Positions 43,385 to 52,139 of a stretch of 64,000 bases of DNA are shown here, piece after piece; within the stretch, counting starts at the first letter, position 1, and every line of letters starts with the position of its first letter. The stretch is taken from NCBI RefSeq assembly GCF_001509795.1, contig NZ_LLZN01000001.1, positions 186,001 through 250,000 of the forward strand, given 5' to 3'. The notes beneath the pieces were generated by a model. It had not been told where the DNA came from. It made no database searches and was given only the letters and a program-made list of their open reading frames with translations. This DNA is from Streptomyces sp. NRRL WC-3605. Lineage in GTDB: Bacteria > Actinomycetota > Actinomycetes > Streptomycetales > Streptomycetaceae. The position numbers and the translations under genes are program-made.

Positions 43385-45742
43385 GTGAAGAGGCGAAGGA
43401 AACCACCGGTGACTCCAACCCAAGCTTCCGCGCGTCCCGGACGCGGCGGTCGGCGGCGCATGCGCAGACGCGCGGACATGCCGCTGCTGGGCGGCGTTCG
43501 ACCGCCGATCGCGCTGCTGTGCCTGCTGATCGTCGCCCTGGCCGGGCTGACGGCGAAGGTGCTGGGCCCGGCCGGCGACCCCGTCGTGCCGAAGGCGGTG
43601 CTGGGCTCGCAGCAGCACTTCGCGGAGGACGGCGCCATCGCCCTGCGCGCGTCGATCGACGAGCGGGTCACCGATCTGAACCGCACCGCGGCCGTGCTGA
43701 ACGCCGCCGGGTCCGCGGACCCGGAGCAGGTGCTGTCGGACCTGAGCAACACGTACCAGAAGTGGACCGGCACCACCGTCCTGGACCTGGAGAGCGGCAA
43801 GGTGCTCGCCGCTAGAGGAGAAACGATTCCTCTGGCCTGGCTGGACAAGGACGTGCTCCGGGGCGACAACGCCCTCACCCCGCGCATGGTCCGGCTGAAG
43901 ACCGGCGACGTGCGGCTGATGACCATGGCGCTCCTCGACTGGAAGGACCGCCCGCAGCAGCTCCTCATCGCCTCCAACAGCCTGTCCGTGCCCGCCATCA
44001 ACCTGGGCCCGTTCCGCTCCATGGCGGTCGTCGCCCGGGGCGGCGAGGTCCTCGCCACGGCCGGTTTCGAGCAGGCCGAGGCGCTGAACTCCGACGCCGA
44101 GCGCGACGAGCTGACCTTCCTCCAGAAGCAGATGGGCCGTCTCTCCGAGGAGGCCGCCAAGGAGACCGAGCAGGACCCGGTCAGCGCCAAGGAGCCCGGC
44201 TCACGCGGCTACCCCGGTGTCAGCGGGACCCTGCTCGGCGACTCCTACAACGGCCGGATCGCCACCGCCGGCTACGCCTCCCTCGCCTCCGCCGATCCCG
44301 AGCAGCGCAAGAGCGTCGGCGCCGGCCTCGGCCTGACCGTCGTCGCCATGCTGCCCGTCGTGCAGGAGGAGGCCGCCGGCCAGGAGCGGGAGCTGTACGG
44401 GCTGATCGCGGCGGGCGTGCTCGTCGTCGTCGGCCTGCTCGCGGCCGCCCTGCTCTGGCGGGCCGTGCAGCGCCCCCTGCTCGCCCTCTTCCTGGAGTCC
44501 CGCCGGCTCGCCCGCGGCGATCTGACCCGGCCCGTCGCCGTGCCCCGCTGGGGCGAGGCCGCCCGGGTCGGCGCCGCCCTGGAGCGGCTGCGCGCGCAGC
44601 TGGCCGGCGGGGACGTGGAGCCCTCCACGCAGCGCACCCCCCGCCGCGGCCGGCTCGGGCTGCGGGTGCCGCTCGGCCTGACGGCCGTCCTGCTCCTGCT
44701 GTGGTGCGTCCCGGTCGGGCTGCTGCTCAACCGCACGGACGCCTCGGTCAGCGTGCCCAGCACCATGGTCAACGACCAGCGCGACCGCACCGACCTGGTC
44801 GCCGACCGGGTCCGCCGGGCGCTGAACGAGGCGCAGGCCGACCTCGCGTCCATGACCCGGCTGATCGACCCGGCCGACCCCGACGCCGCCTCCGGCGCGC
44901 TGTCCGACGCCCTGCGCAAGCACACCCGCTACGCCTCCCTCTACGTCATCGACCGGGGCGGCGAGGTGATCGCGCGGGCCGGCGCCGATCCGCACGCCGC
45001 CTGGGGCGACGACGAGGAGACCAAGGGCGAGGACGCCCGCCTGATCCGGGTGACCGGCGAGGGTGGCAAGAAGCCGGTCGTCCAGGCCGCGGCCGCCGTA
45101 CCGGACCACAAGGGCATGACGCTGGTCGGCGAGATCCGCGTCGAGTTCCTGAACTCGCTGCTGGCCCGGCCGGGCCTCGGCGAGGTCCGCGTGGTCGACG
45201 CCGAGGCCAGGACCATCGCCGCGAGCGACGGCTTCCTCGCCTTCGAGGACCTGCCGCGCGACGCGCTCACCGACCTCGTACGGGCCGGCGGCGTCAAGGT
45301 CGGCGCCGGACCCGTGGAGAACGGGCTGCTCATCCGCGAGGGCCGCTCCGTCACCGTCGCCGCGGCGGCCCCCTTCTCCGGCGGCGGTGTGGCCTCCGAC
45401 GTCGGCTGGACCGTCGTGAGCTGGCAGAACGCCAAGCACTTCGAGATCGCCGCGTATGAGCGCGAGGACCGCAGCGTGCTCGCCGGGATGCTCGGGCTCG
45501 CCCTGATCGTGGTCTGCCTGGGCTGGATCCACCTGGTCGTGGTCCGGCCGCTGCGCGCCCTCGCGAGCAGCGCCGAGAAGCTGGCCGACGGCGACCTCAA
45601 GACCGTGCTGTACCCCCGCTACCACGACGAGGTGGGGGCCGTCGTCCGCAGCCTCGAACTGGTCCGCCAGCAGTTGCAGGCCCGCAGGCAGAACCAGGCG
45701 CGCCGGAGTGCCGAGCCCCGGCTCGGCGCCGGAGGAAGGTGA
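43385..45742 (+). CDS. Tandem sensor protein: two TM-extracellular-TM-HAMP modules, no output domain
   Basis: A 785-residue membrane protein with GTG start. Four transmembrane segments lie near residues 41-60, 338-360, 427-447 and 698-720. They bracket two extracytoplasmic domains (about 61-337 and 448-697) with Cache-like features such as YASLYVIDRGGEVIARAGAD and VVDAEARTIAASDGFL. Each second TM is followed by a HAMP-like segment (PLLALFLESRRLARGDLTRP and PLRALASSAEKLADGDLK). No kinase, cyclase or methyl-accepting domain follows. It sits 6 nt before the PgsB homologue, so it is probably a dedicated part of the polymer machinery, perhaps a scaffold or signal input. Function is inferred from context. 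Confidence 0.85.
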   Translation: MKRRRKPPVTPTQASARPGRGGRRRMRRRADMPLLGGVRPPIALLCLLIVALAGLTAKVLGPAGDPVVPKAVLGSQQHFAEDGAIALRASIDERVTDLNRTAAVLNAAGSADPEQVLSDLSNTYQKWTGTTVLDLESGKVLAARGETIPLAWLDKDVLRGDNALTPRMVRLKTGDVRLMTMALLDWKDRPQQLLIASNSLSVPAINLGPFRSMAVVARGGEVLATAGFEQAEALNSDAERDELTFLQKQMGRLSEEAAKETEQDPVSAKEPGSRGYPGVSGTLLGDSYNGRIATAGYASLASADPEQRKSVGAGLGLTVVAMLPVVQEEAAGQERELYGLIAAGVLVVVGLLAAALLWRAVQRPLLALFLESRRLARGDLTRPVAVPRWGEAARVGAALERLRAQLAGGDVEPSTQRTPRRGRLGLRVPLGLTAVLLLLWCVPVGLLLNRTDASVSVPSTMVNDQRDRTDLVADRVRRALNEAQADLASMTRLIDPADPDAASGALSDALRKHTRYASLYVIDRGGEVIARAGADPHAAWGDDEETKGEDARLIRVTGEGGKKPVVQAAAAVPDHKGMTLVGEIRVEFLNSLLARPGLGEVRVVDAEARTIAASDGFLAFEDLPRDALTDLVRAGGVKVGAGPVENGLLIREGRSVTVAAAAPFSGGGVASDVGWTVVSWQNAKHFEIAAYEREDRSVLAGMLGLALIVVCLGWIHLVVVRPLRALASSAEKLADGDLKTVLYPRYHDEVGAVVRSLELVRQQLQARRQNQARRSAEPRLGAGGR

Positions 45743-45748
45743 CCGGAC

Positions 45749-47521
45749 GTGCTCTACCTCTACTTCGTGCTGCTGATCGGCGGGGTCTTCCTGCTGGTCG
45801 CCGGCATCATCGAGCAGCGCAGGCACTACGCCGCCCTGCACACCATCCCCTCGCGGGTGCTGGTCAACGGCATCCGCGGCAAGTCCTCCATCACCCGGCT
45901 GTGCGCGGGCGCCCTGCGCGGCGGTGACCTGGTCACCGTGGCCAAGACGACGGGCACCGCGGCCCGCTTCATCCACCCGGACGCCACGGAGGAGCCGGTC
46001 TACCGCAAGTTCGGCATCGCCAACGTCGTCGAGCAGATCGGCATCGTCCGCAGGGCCGCCACCTACCGCCCCGACGCCCTTGTCATCGAGTGCATGGCGG
46101 TCATGCCGGCGCTGCAGGAGGTCAACCAGAGCAAGCTGATCCGCTCCACGATCGGCGTGCTGTGCAACGTCCGCGAGGACCACCTCGCCGAGATGGGCCC
46201 GACCCTGGACGACGTGGCGCGCTCGCTGTGCCGCTCCATGCCGGAGAACGGCATCTGCGTCACCGCCGAGAAGGAGCGCTTCCACATCCTGCAGGAGGAG
46301 GCGGACGCCCGGAACTGCAAGCTGATCTACGCCGACCCGGAGACCGTCAGCGACGAGGAGCTGCGCGGCTTCAGCTGGTTCACCTTCAAGGAGAACGTGG
46401 CGATCGCCCTGGTCGTCGCCGAGCTGCTGGGCGTCGAGCGCAAGGTCGCGCTGCAGGGCATGTACGACGCCCCGCCGGACCCGGGCGTGCTCTCCGTGGA
46501 GCGGTATGTCGCCCCCGACGGCAAGCGGCTCTCCTTCGCCAACGTGTTCGCGGCCAACGACCCCGAGTCGACGCTGATGAACATCAACCAGCTGCTCGAC
46601 CTCGGCGCGATCCGCCGCCCGCTGAACGTCGTGATCAACTGCCGCCCGGACCGGGTGGAGCGCAACGGCCAGATGGGCGAGATCATCCCGGACCTGCAGC
46701 CGGACAACGTCTTCGTCATCGGCCACCCGTCCAAGAGCGCCATCGACGCCATCCCCGCCGACTGGCGCGACCGCGCGGTCGACCTCGGCGGCGAGCGCCG
46801 CGCGGCGGACGAGTTCATGCCGACGCTGCTGGGCCGGATGGCCGACGGCTCCTCCCTGGTCGCCATCGGCAACATCCACGGACAGGGCGAGGAGCTGCTG
46901 GAGTACCTGGCCGAGCTCCCCGCCGACGAGAGCGCGGTGGAGGAGGCCCCGGAGGCGGTGGTCAGCGCACCGCAGCAGGCCCAGCGCCTCGACCCGTACG
47001 CCTCCTACCCGACGGCCTACGAGGAGCGGTACCAGGCCACGCAGACCCAGGAGATCCCGGTGGTCCGCATCCCGCAGCAGCCGGCCGCGTCGCACGGGGA
47101 CACCGCGGCGGCCTACGCCGGCGCTCCCGGTCAGCAGCGGGCGGACGGCTGGGGCGCGCGGGACGGGGCGTACGCGGCGCAGGGCGGACACGGCCAGGCG
47201 GCGGCGCCGTACGGGCAGCAGCCACCGGCGCAGCGGCAGCCGCGGCAGCCGCGGCAGCCCGGCCCCGGTCAGGGGCACGGCGCGGAGCCCGCGCCCGAGC
47301 CGCAGGCGTCCGCCTGGTTCCAGGCCCCGCCGGTGCGCCGGCCGAGCGCACCGCAGCAGCAGCCCGCGCGTCCGCAGCTGCCGCAGGGCACCGGCCCCGA
47401 CGGGCACCCCGGGCAGCCCTACGGCACGGGCCGGGCGCCACGGCAGCCGCACCCCGACGAGCACCAGGGCAGGCCACCGCGCCCGCCGGCCGGCGACGGC
47501 GGACACCCCCCGCGCGCCTGA
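45749..47521 (+). CDS. pgsB: PgsB/CapB-type poly-gamma-glutamate ligase with long disordered tail
   Basis: A 590-residue protein with GTG start. An N-terminal membrane segment (residues 4-20) is followed by the Mur-ligase-like ATP motif VNGIRGKSSITR (about 39-50). Segments line up with Bacillus PgsB: VAKTTGTAARFI, IECMAVMPALQEV, NVREDHLAEMGPTLDD, DAPPDPGVL, FAANDPESTL, NCRPDRVER and GNIHGQGEELLEYL. PgsB ATP-dependently adds glutamate through gamma-amide bonds. After residue 395 or so there is a 190-residue Pro/Gln/Ala/Arg-rich tail without hydrophobic order, absent from Bacillus PgsB (about 390 residues). It starts 6 nt after the sensor gene. Substrate is inferred. Confidence 0.92.
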   Translation: MLYLYFVLLIGGVFLLVAGIIEQRRHYAALHTIPSRVLVNGIRGKSSITRLCAGALRGGDLVTVAKTTGTAARFIHPDATEEPVYRKFGIANVVEQIGIVRRAATYRPDALVIECMAVMPALQEVNQSKLIRSTIGVLCNVREDHLAEMGPTLDDVARSLCRSMPENGICVTAEKERFHILQEEADARNCKLIYADPETVSDEELRGFSWFTFKENVAIALVVAELLGVERKVALQGMYDAPPDPGVLSVERYVAPDGKRLSFANVFAANDPESTLMNINQLLDLGAIRRPLNVVINCRPDRVERNGQMGEIIPDLQPDNVFVIGHPSKSAIDAIPADWRDRAVDLGGERRAADEFMPTLLGRMADGSSLVAIGNIHGQGEELLEYLAELPADESAVEEAPEAVVSAPQQAQRLDPYASYPTAYEERYQATQTQEIPVVRIPQQPAASHGDTAAAYAGAPGQQRADGWGARDGAYAAQGGHGQAAAPYGQQPPAQRQPRQPRQPGPGQGHGAEPAPEPQASAWFQAPPVRRPSAPQQQPARPQLPQGTGPDGHPGQPYGTGRAPRQPHPDEHQGRPPRPPAGDGGHPPRA

Positions 47522-47593
47522 CCCCGCGGGGCCGCTGCCGCGCAGGCCGCCCGCCCCGCCCACGAACCCGCACCCCTCTGTCCGGAGACCCCG

Positions 47594-48076
47594 TTGACCA
47601 CCGCCGCCCTGACCCCCGAGATGGCCGCCCTGGGCATCGCCATCGGCCTGTTCTTCTCGCTGCTGTGCTATCTCACGACCAACCTGTCGCCCGGCGGAAT
47701 GATCACGCCCGGCTGGATCGCGCTGACCCTCATCGAGGACCTCCAGCGCGCGGCCATGGTGGTCGGCGTCACCGCCCTCACCTACGGCGGCACCAAGATC
47801 ATGCAGCGGCTGGTGATCCTCTACGGCAAGCGGCTGTTCGCCGCGGTGGTGCTGCTCGGCGTGCTCCTGCAGGCCACGGTGATGATCGTGCTCTCGCTGG
47901 AGTTCCCGCTGCTCTACGGCAACCAGACCCTCGGCTTCATCGTGCCGGGCCTGGTCGCCTACCAGATGGTGCGCCAACCGAAGGGGGCCACGCTGCTGGC
48001 CACCGGAACGGTGTCCCTGATGGCCTACATCGTCGTCGCCGCCGGCCTGCTGCTCGGCGTCATGCCGACCGTCTGA
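47594..48076 (+). CDS. pgsC: PgsC/CapC-type membrane subunit of polyglutamate synthase
   Basis: A 160-residue integral membrane protein, close to the 149 residues of Bacillus PgsC, with about five hydrophobic segments. Shared segments are LVILYGKRLFAAVVLLG, LGFIVPGLVAYQMVRQ, and a Gly/Pro-rich turn (SPGGMITPGWIALTL). A TTG start at 47594 with CCGGAGACCCC upstream is used; an internal ATG is a shorter alternative. PgsB and PgsC together form the catalytic ligase in Bacillus. It is 72 nt after pgsB and 17 nt before the peptidase gene. No pgsE-like small gene is seen. Confidence 0.9.
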   Translation: MTTAALTPEMAALGIAIGLFFSLLCYLTTNLSPGGMITPGWIALTLIEDLQRAAMVVGVTALTYGGTKIMQRLVILYGKRLFAAVVLLGVLLQATVMIVLSLEFPLLYGNQTLGFIVPGLVAYQMVRQPKGATLLATGTVSLMAYIVVAAGLLLGVMPTV

Positions 48077-48093
48077 GATCCGAGGAGCAAACG

Positions 48094-49164
48094 ATGGCAG
48101 GGAAGAAGAAGTCGAGGCCCGTCGTCACCGGCCTGGTGCTGCTGGCGCTGGTCGGCACCTCCGGCTACCTCACGGTGGAGCTGCGCAAGCAGGAGGACCC
48201 GGGCATCACCGAGGTGCGCAACGTGGGCGTCCTGGAGGGCGGCCGCAGCACGGGGGAGAGCGAGGGCAAGGCGACCTGGTCGCGGCTGGAGAACCCGGCG
48301 CGCTCGGTGCTGCGCGGGGCCGACGGCCAGATCAAGGCCGTCTTCACGGACGGCGCCCGCATGGCGACGCTGACCGGCCCGGCCCGCACCTTCCAGGAGC
48401 CCGCGTCCACCGCGTCCAAGGTCAGCACCACGGACTGGGTGCGGCTGATGCCGGAGAAGTGGACCAAGGGCGCCGAGAACAAGAAGTGGTTCAAGGACTG
48501 GTACGCCGAGTACAAGGACAGCAAGGAGGACGACGTCTTCGCGTTCGCCTTCCAGTACGTGGCGGGCGCCCCGGACAAGAAGGACGAGCAGGGCGTCGTC
48601 TACGCCGGTGACGCCAACTTCGGGCCGCTGAACACCACGGGCGCCGAGGGCGGCGACCTGCGTCTGGAGCAGTCCGACTTCTACGACTTCCTCCAGGTGC
48701 CCTACCCGTTCCGGGACGGCACCGTCGGGCAGCCGGAGGCGAAGCGCGCCAGGTCCATCGACTGCTCGGGCTTCATGCGCATGGTGCTGGGCTACCGGGC
48801 CCGCTTCCCGCTGATGTCCTCCGACGCCTCAGGCGACGGCCTGCCCCGCACCGCCAACGGCATGGCCCGGTCCAAGGTGGGCGTCGACATCCTGCCGCTG
48901 ACCGGGATCTCCGCGAAGGACCGGCCCTCCGCGATCGACCAGCTCCAGCCGGGCGACCTCGTCTTCTTCAAGCTGGACACCCGCACCGGCGAGCGTCTGG
49001 ACCACGTCGGCATGGTCCTCGGCCACGACACCGAGGGGCACCTGATCTTCGTGTCCAGCCGCGAGGAGGTCAACGGGCCCACCATCGGCGACGTCGGCGG
49101 TGTGTCCCGGCTCGACGGCAACGGCTACTACGCGAAGACGCTGCGCAGCGCCAAGCGGCTCTAG
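48094..49164 (+). CDS. Membrane-anchored NlpC/P60-family peptidase
   Basis: A 356-residue protein with ATG after CCGAGGAGCAAACG. A single N-terminal membrane helix (about residues 10-27, VVTGLVLLALVGTSGYL) anchors an extracytoplasmic region. The C-terminal NlpC/P60 domain has Cys224 (SIDCSGFMRMVLGY) and His304 (RLDHVGMVLGHD) as the catalytic pair. In B. subtilis the gene next to pgsBCA encodes PgdS, an NlpC/P60 gamma-DL-glutamyl hydrolase that releases and trims the polymer. By analogy this enzyme may cut the polymer or attach it to the wall. Last gene of the cluster. Confidence 0.88.
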   Translation: MAGKKKSRPVVTGLVLLALVGTSGYLTVELRKQEDPGITEVRNVGVLEGGRSTGESEGKATWSRLENPARSVLRGADGQIKAVFTDGARMATLTGPARTFQEPASTASKVSTTDWVRLMPEKWTKGAENKKWFKDWYAEYKDSKEDDVFAFAFQYVAGAPDKKDEQGVVYAGDANFGPLNTTGAEGGDLRLEQSDFYDFLQVPYPFRDGTVGQPEAKRARSIDCSGFMRMVLGYRARFPLMSSDASGDGLPRTANGMARSKVGVDILPLTGISAKDRPSAIDQLQPGDLVFFKLDTRTGERLDHVGMVLGHDTEGHLIFVSSREEVNGPTIGDVGGVSRLDGNGYYAKTLRSAKRL

Positions 49165-49165
49165 G

Positions 49166-49188
49166 CCGGGCCGGGGTCCCCGGCCCGG
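49166..49188. terminator. Bidirectional terminator between convergent genes
   Basis: A self-complementary stretch, 11-bp arms 49166-49176 and 49178-49188, directly after the peptidase stop and 26 bp from the stop of the convergent gene. Confidence 0.7.
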
Positions 49189-49213
49189 TGGAGCCCGCCG
49201 GTACGGCGGCCGG

Positions 49214-50098
49214 TCACTCTCCGGCCGCCGCCGACGCCTGCGCCTCGCCGCGCCGGCGGATCTGACGGAACGTGAACTCGGCGAGGTCGTCACCGGCCTT
49301 GAAGGCGGCGGTGTCCTTGTCCGTCATGTTCCGGCCGCTGGTGAAGCCCGTGATGGTGAAGTAGGCGTACCGGCCGTAGGAGTTGGAGGTCGAGCGGCAG
49401 ACCGCCGCCGTGCAGAAGTCCTTGACGCCCTTGCCGGACAGCGAACGGACGATGTCCTTCTTGGTGTCGACCTTGCTCTTGGCCTTCTGGGCCTTCGCCT
49501 CGGTGTCGAAGACGGCCACGCCGACGGTCACCGCGATGCCGTCCTTGAGGTAGGAGACCCGCATGAAGCGGGTGCAGCCGCCCTCGGCGAGGATCTTCGG
49601 CAGCCCGCCCTTGGTGGCGGCCGAACAGTTCTTCGTGTCGTCCGTCGCGCCCTTCTTGTAGACCGTCTCCCCCATGGTCAGCTGGGTGCCGGGGAAGAGG
49701 ATCTGGGCGCCGAGCGGGGCCGTGTCCTTGTCCTTGCCGGAGATGAAGTCCTTGGGGTCCAGCGGCGGCGGGGCGCTGGTCGGCGCGAACGACGGGACGG
49801 CCGCCGACTCGCCCGGCAGGTCCGCCGTCGAGGGCAGGCCGGAAGCCGGTGCGCCGGACGCCGAGTCGTTCCCGTTCGCCGACACCACCGCCACGGCCAC
49901 GGCCGCACCGATGGCGACGGTGGCCAGTGCGCCACCGCCGATGAACAGCAGCCGGCGCCGCTTGTTGCGGGTCTCCGACGCCTCGGCCAGCGCGGCCCAG
50001 TCCGGGGTCTGGTCGGTGCCGCCGTTCCACGGCTGCTGGGAATGCGGTTTCCAGGGATCCCACTGGGACGGGGGTCCCCCCTGCTGCCCGTAGCTCAT
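49214..50098 (-). CDS. Conserved hypothetical single-span membrane protein
   Basis: A 294-residue protein starting MSYGQQGGPPSQWDPWKP; an ATG three codons upstream at 50107 is the alternative. Residues 1-45 are Gln/Trp/Pro-rich and cytoplasmic, a membrane helix follows RNKRRR near residues 50-75, then a Ser/Ala/Pro linker and an exported domain of about 190 residues with four cysteines (NCSAATKGGLP, GGCTRFMRV, DFCTAAVCRS), suggesting two disulfides. No function is recognised. It is convergent with the peptidase gene and divergent from the GT87-like gene. Confidence 0.85.
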   Translation of the reverse strand: MSYGQQGGPPSQWDPWKPHSQQPWNGGTDQTPDWAALAEASETRNKRRRLLFIGGGALATVAIGAAVAVAVVSANGNDSASGAPASGLPSTADLPGESAAVPSFAPTSAPPPLDPKDFISGKDKDTAPLGAQILFPGTQLTMGETVYKKGATDDTKNCSAATKGGLPKILAEGGCTRFMRVSYLKDGIAVTVGVAVFDTEAKAQKAKSKVDTKKDIVRSLSGKGVKDFCTAAVCRSTSNSYGRYAYFTITGFTSGRNMTDKDTAAFKAGDDLAEFTFRQIRRRGEAQASAAAGE

Positions 50099-50171
50099 GG
50101 GGCGCATCTTAGACGGACCTCGGGTGTGCCGGTCCGCCCCAAAGGGCCCTTCGCCACCTAGCGTTCAGGGG

Positions 50172-51380
50172 GTGAGCGAGCGCAAAAGCGACATCTCCGG
50201 GTGGTTGGTACGACGGGCGTCCTGGCCGCTGTGGGTCGCGCTGGTCGCCGTGCTGGGGGCCCTCGTGGCGCGCACGGCCCGGCTGACCTCGCGCGGAGGG
50301 ATGGACAACGCCATCGTCGTACGCGCGGCGAAGGCGTGGCTGGACGGCGGCTCGCCGTATGACGACCCCCACTTCCTCTATCTGCCGAGCGCGGTGCTGG
50401 CGGCGGCCCCGCAGGTGCTGGTTCCGCAGGACGTGCTGTGCGTGCTGGCGCCCCTCGTGGTGACCGGGTGCCTGGTGGGCGGGTGGGTCTGCGCGCTGCG
50501 GCTGCACGGCGTCCCCCTGCGCAGCCGCTTCGCGGTCCTCGGCCTGCTCGCGCTCGCGGCGGGCTTCGCCCCGTTCGCCCATCTCGTCTGGCTGGGTAAC
50601 TGGACGGCGACCGCGGCCCTGGCCCTGCCCCTGGTGCTGCTGCTCGCGGAACGCGGGCGGTGGGTGGCCGCGGCGGCGGTGCTCGGCGCGGCGGTGGCGC
50701 TGAAGCCGCTGCTCGCGCCGATGGCCCTGCTGTTCGTGTTCGCCCGGCGGTGGCGGGCCCTGGGCGTGCTGGTCGCGGTGCCGGTGGCGGCCTCGGCCGG
50801 CGCGGCCCTGACACTGCCGGACCCCGCCGGGTTCTTCACCCGGACCGTGCCGTTCCTGCTCAGCGGCGACGACCGGTTCGTCCGGCTCTACGAGGCGTCC
50901 CCGGCGGCCGTGCTGCCCCGGCTGGGGGTGCCCGGGGCATTGGCCGGGGCGCTGGCGTTCGCGCTCGCCGCGGCGGGCCTGGTGTGCGCCCGACGGCGCT
51001 GGCGCGGCGGCGGGGGCCCGCTGCGGTACGCCGAGACCGGGGCGCTGCTGATGCTCTCGGCCTTCCTGGTCTCCAGGCCGTCGTACGACCACTATCTGCT
51101 GGTCCCGCTGCCGCTGCTGCTGGCGGGGCTGCCGTACGCGGCGTCGGTGACCCGCACGGTCTGGTTCTGGATGGCCCTGGTGCCGCAGCTGCCCGGGGTG
51201 ACCTGGCCCTATCTGGAGGCGGGGGAGCGGCGGGCCTTCCGGGACGCCGTGACGCTGTGCGCCCTCGCGGTGACGGTGGGCCTGCACTCCTGGCGGCGGG
51301 CCGGCCTGGAGGCGGCGCCCGCCGTGCCCGTCCCGCCCTCGCGCGGGGCCGCGGCGCCGAGCAGCGCGTCCGGCGTGTGA
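50172..51380 (+). CDS. GT87-like (DUF2029) membrane glycosyltransferase
   Basis: A 402-residue polytopic protein from the GTG at 50172 (AGGGGG upstream); an in-frame ATG at 50097 would extend it into the divergent gene. About ten hydrophobic segments are seen. An early acidic loop (MDNAIVVRAAKAWLDGGSPYDDPHF) and VALKPLLAPMALLFVFARRW resemble the polyprenyl-phosphate-mannose-dependent GT87 family, and SYDHYLLVPLPLLLAGL follows. These enzymes mannosylate lipids or polymers on the outer membrane face. Whether it serves the neighbouring surface-polymer cluster is unknown. Confidence 0.75.
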   Translation: MSERKSDISGWLVRRASWPLWVALVAVLGALVARTARLTSRGGMDNAIVVRAAKAWLDGGSPYDDPHFLYLPSAVLAAAPQVLVPQDVLCVLAPLVVTGCLVGGWVCALRLHGVPLRSRFAVLGLLALAAGFAPFAHLVWLGNWTATAALALPLVLLLAERGRWVAAAAVLGAAVALKPLLAPMALLFVFARRWRALGVLVAVPVAASAGAALTLPDPAGFFTRTVPFLLSGDDRFVRLYEASPAAVLPRLGVPGALAGALAFALAAAGLVCARRRWRGGGGPLRYAETGALLMLSAFLVSRPSYDHYLLVPLPLLLAGLPYAASVTRTVWFWMALVPQLPGVTWPYLEAGERRAFRDAVTLCALAVTVGLHSWRRAGLEAAPAVPVPPSRGAAAPSSASGV

Positions 51381-51446
51381 CGGGCGGACCCCGGGGGTCG
51401 ACTACTCTGGACCCGGAACAGCGACGCCGGCCGTGGGCAACCCGTT

Positions 51447-51476
51447 TTGACCCGGCTGGGGCGCCGCAGGTATCCT
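51447..51476 (+). promoter_or_regulatory. Predicted rplM-rpsI promoter
   Basis: TTGACC (51447-51452), 18 nt, TATCCT (51471-51476). It leaves a leader of about 170 nt before rplM, with GC pairing around 51516-51541 but no gene. Confidence 0.7.
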
Positions 51477-51653
51477 GCATGTTCGTTGTGTATTGGCTTG
51501 CTCATTCTCACGGGACGGGCCCTTACACCGGTCCACCGGGCCGATGACCAGCAACCCCACGTACGCGGTATGCGTCGCCGCAGTGGCTCAGGCTGTCGTG
51601 ATCGTTTCGGTGACCTGTTCAGGACCATTCACTCGAAGCGAAGGCTACGAACC

Positions 51654-52097
51654 GTGCGTACGTACAGCCCCAAGCCCGGCGATGTGACGCGCCAGTGGCA
51701 CGTCATCGACGCTCAGGACGTCGTCCTGGGTCGTCTCGCCACCACTGCCGCGACGCTCCTCCGGGGCAAGCACAAGCCGATCTACGCGCCGCACGTCGAC
51801 GCTGGTGACTTCGTCATCATCATCAACGCCGACAAGGTGCACCTCTCCGGCAACAAGCGGACCCAGAAGATGGCGTACCGCCACTCCGGCTACCCGGGTG
51901 GTCTGCGCTCCGTCCGTTACGACGAGCTCCTCGACAAGAACCCCGAGAAGGCCATCGAAAAGGCCGTCAAGGGCATGCTCCCCAAGAACACGCTGGGCCG
52001 TCAGATGCTCTCGAAGCTGAAGGTCTACAAGGGTGACCAGCACCCGCACGGCGCGCAGCAGCCGCAGCCGTACGAGATCACCCAGGTCGCGCAGTAA
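51654..52097 (+). CDS. rplM: 50S ribosomal protein L13
   Basis: A 147-residue L13 with a GTG start, beginning [19 protein letters not shown], and containing [19 protein letters not shown]. It is one of the first proteins in 50S assembly. Upstream in-frame starts are rejected because this one gives the conserved N-terminus. rpsI follows after 42 nt. Confidence 0.98.
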   Translation: MRTYSPKPGDVTRQWHVIDAQDVVLGRLATTAATLLRGKHKPIYAPHVDAGDFVIIINADKVHLSGNKRTQKMAYRHSGYPGGLRSVRYDELLDKNPEKAIEKAVKGMLPKNTLGRQMLSKLKVYKGDQHPHGAQQPQPYEITQVAQ

Positions 52098-52139
52098 GTC
52101 CGGCCACCCCCTAAGACTGAAGAGAATCTGAGGAGAATC

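Noticed and set aside
46090..48093. A long plus-strand frame joining the pgsB/pgsC region to the peptidase gene
   Set aside because: Only its last 356 codons, from the ATG at 48094, form a real protein; the upstream part is an Arg/Gly-rich shadow of pgsB and pgsC.
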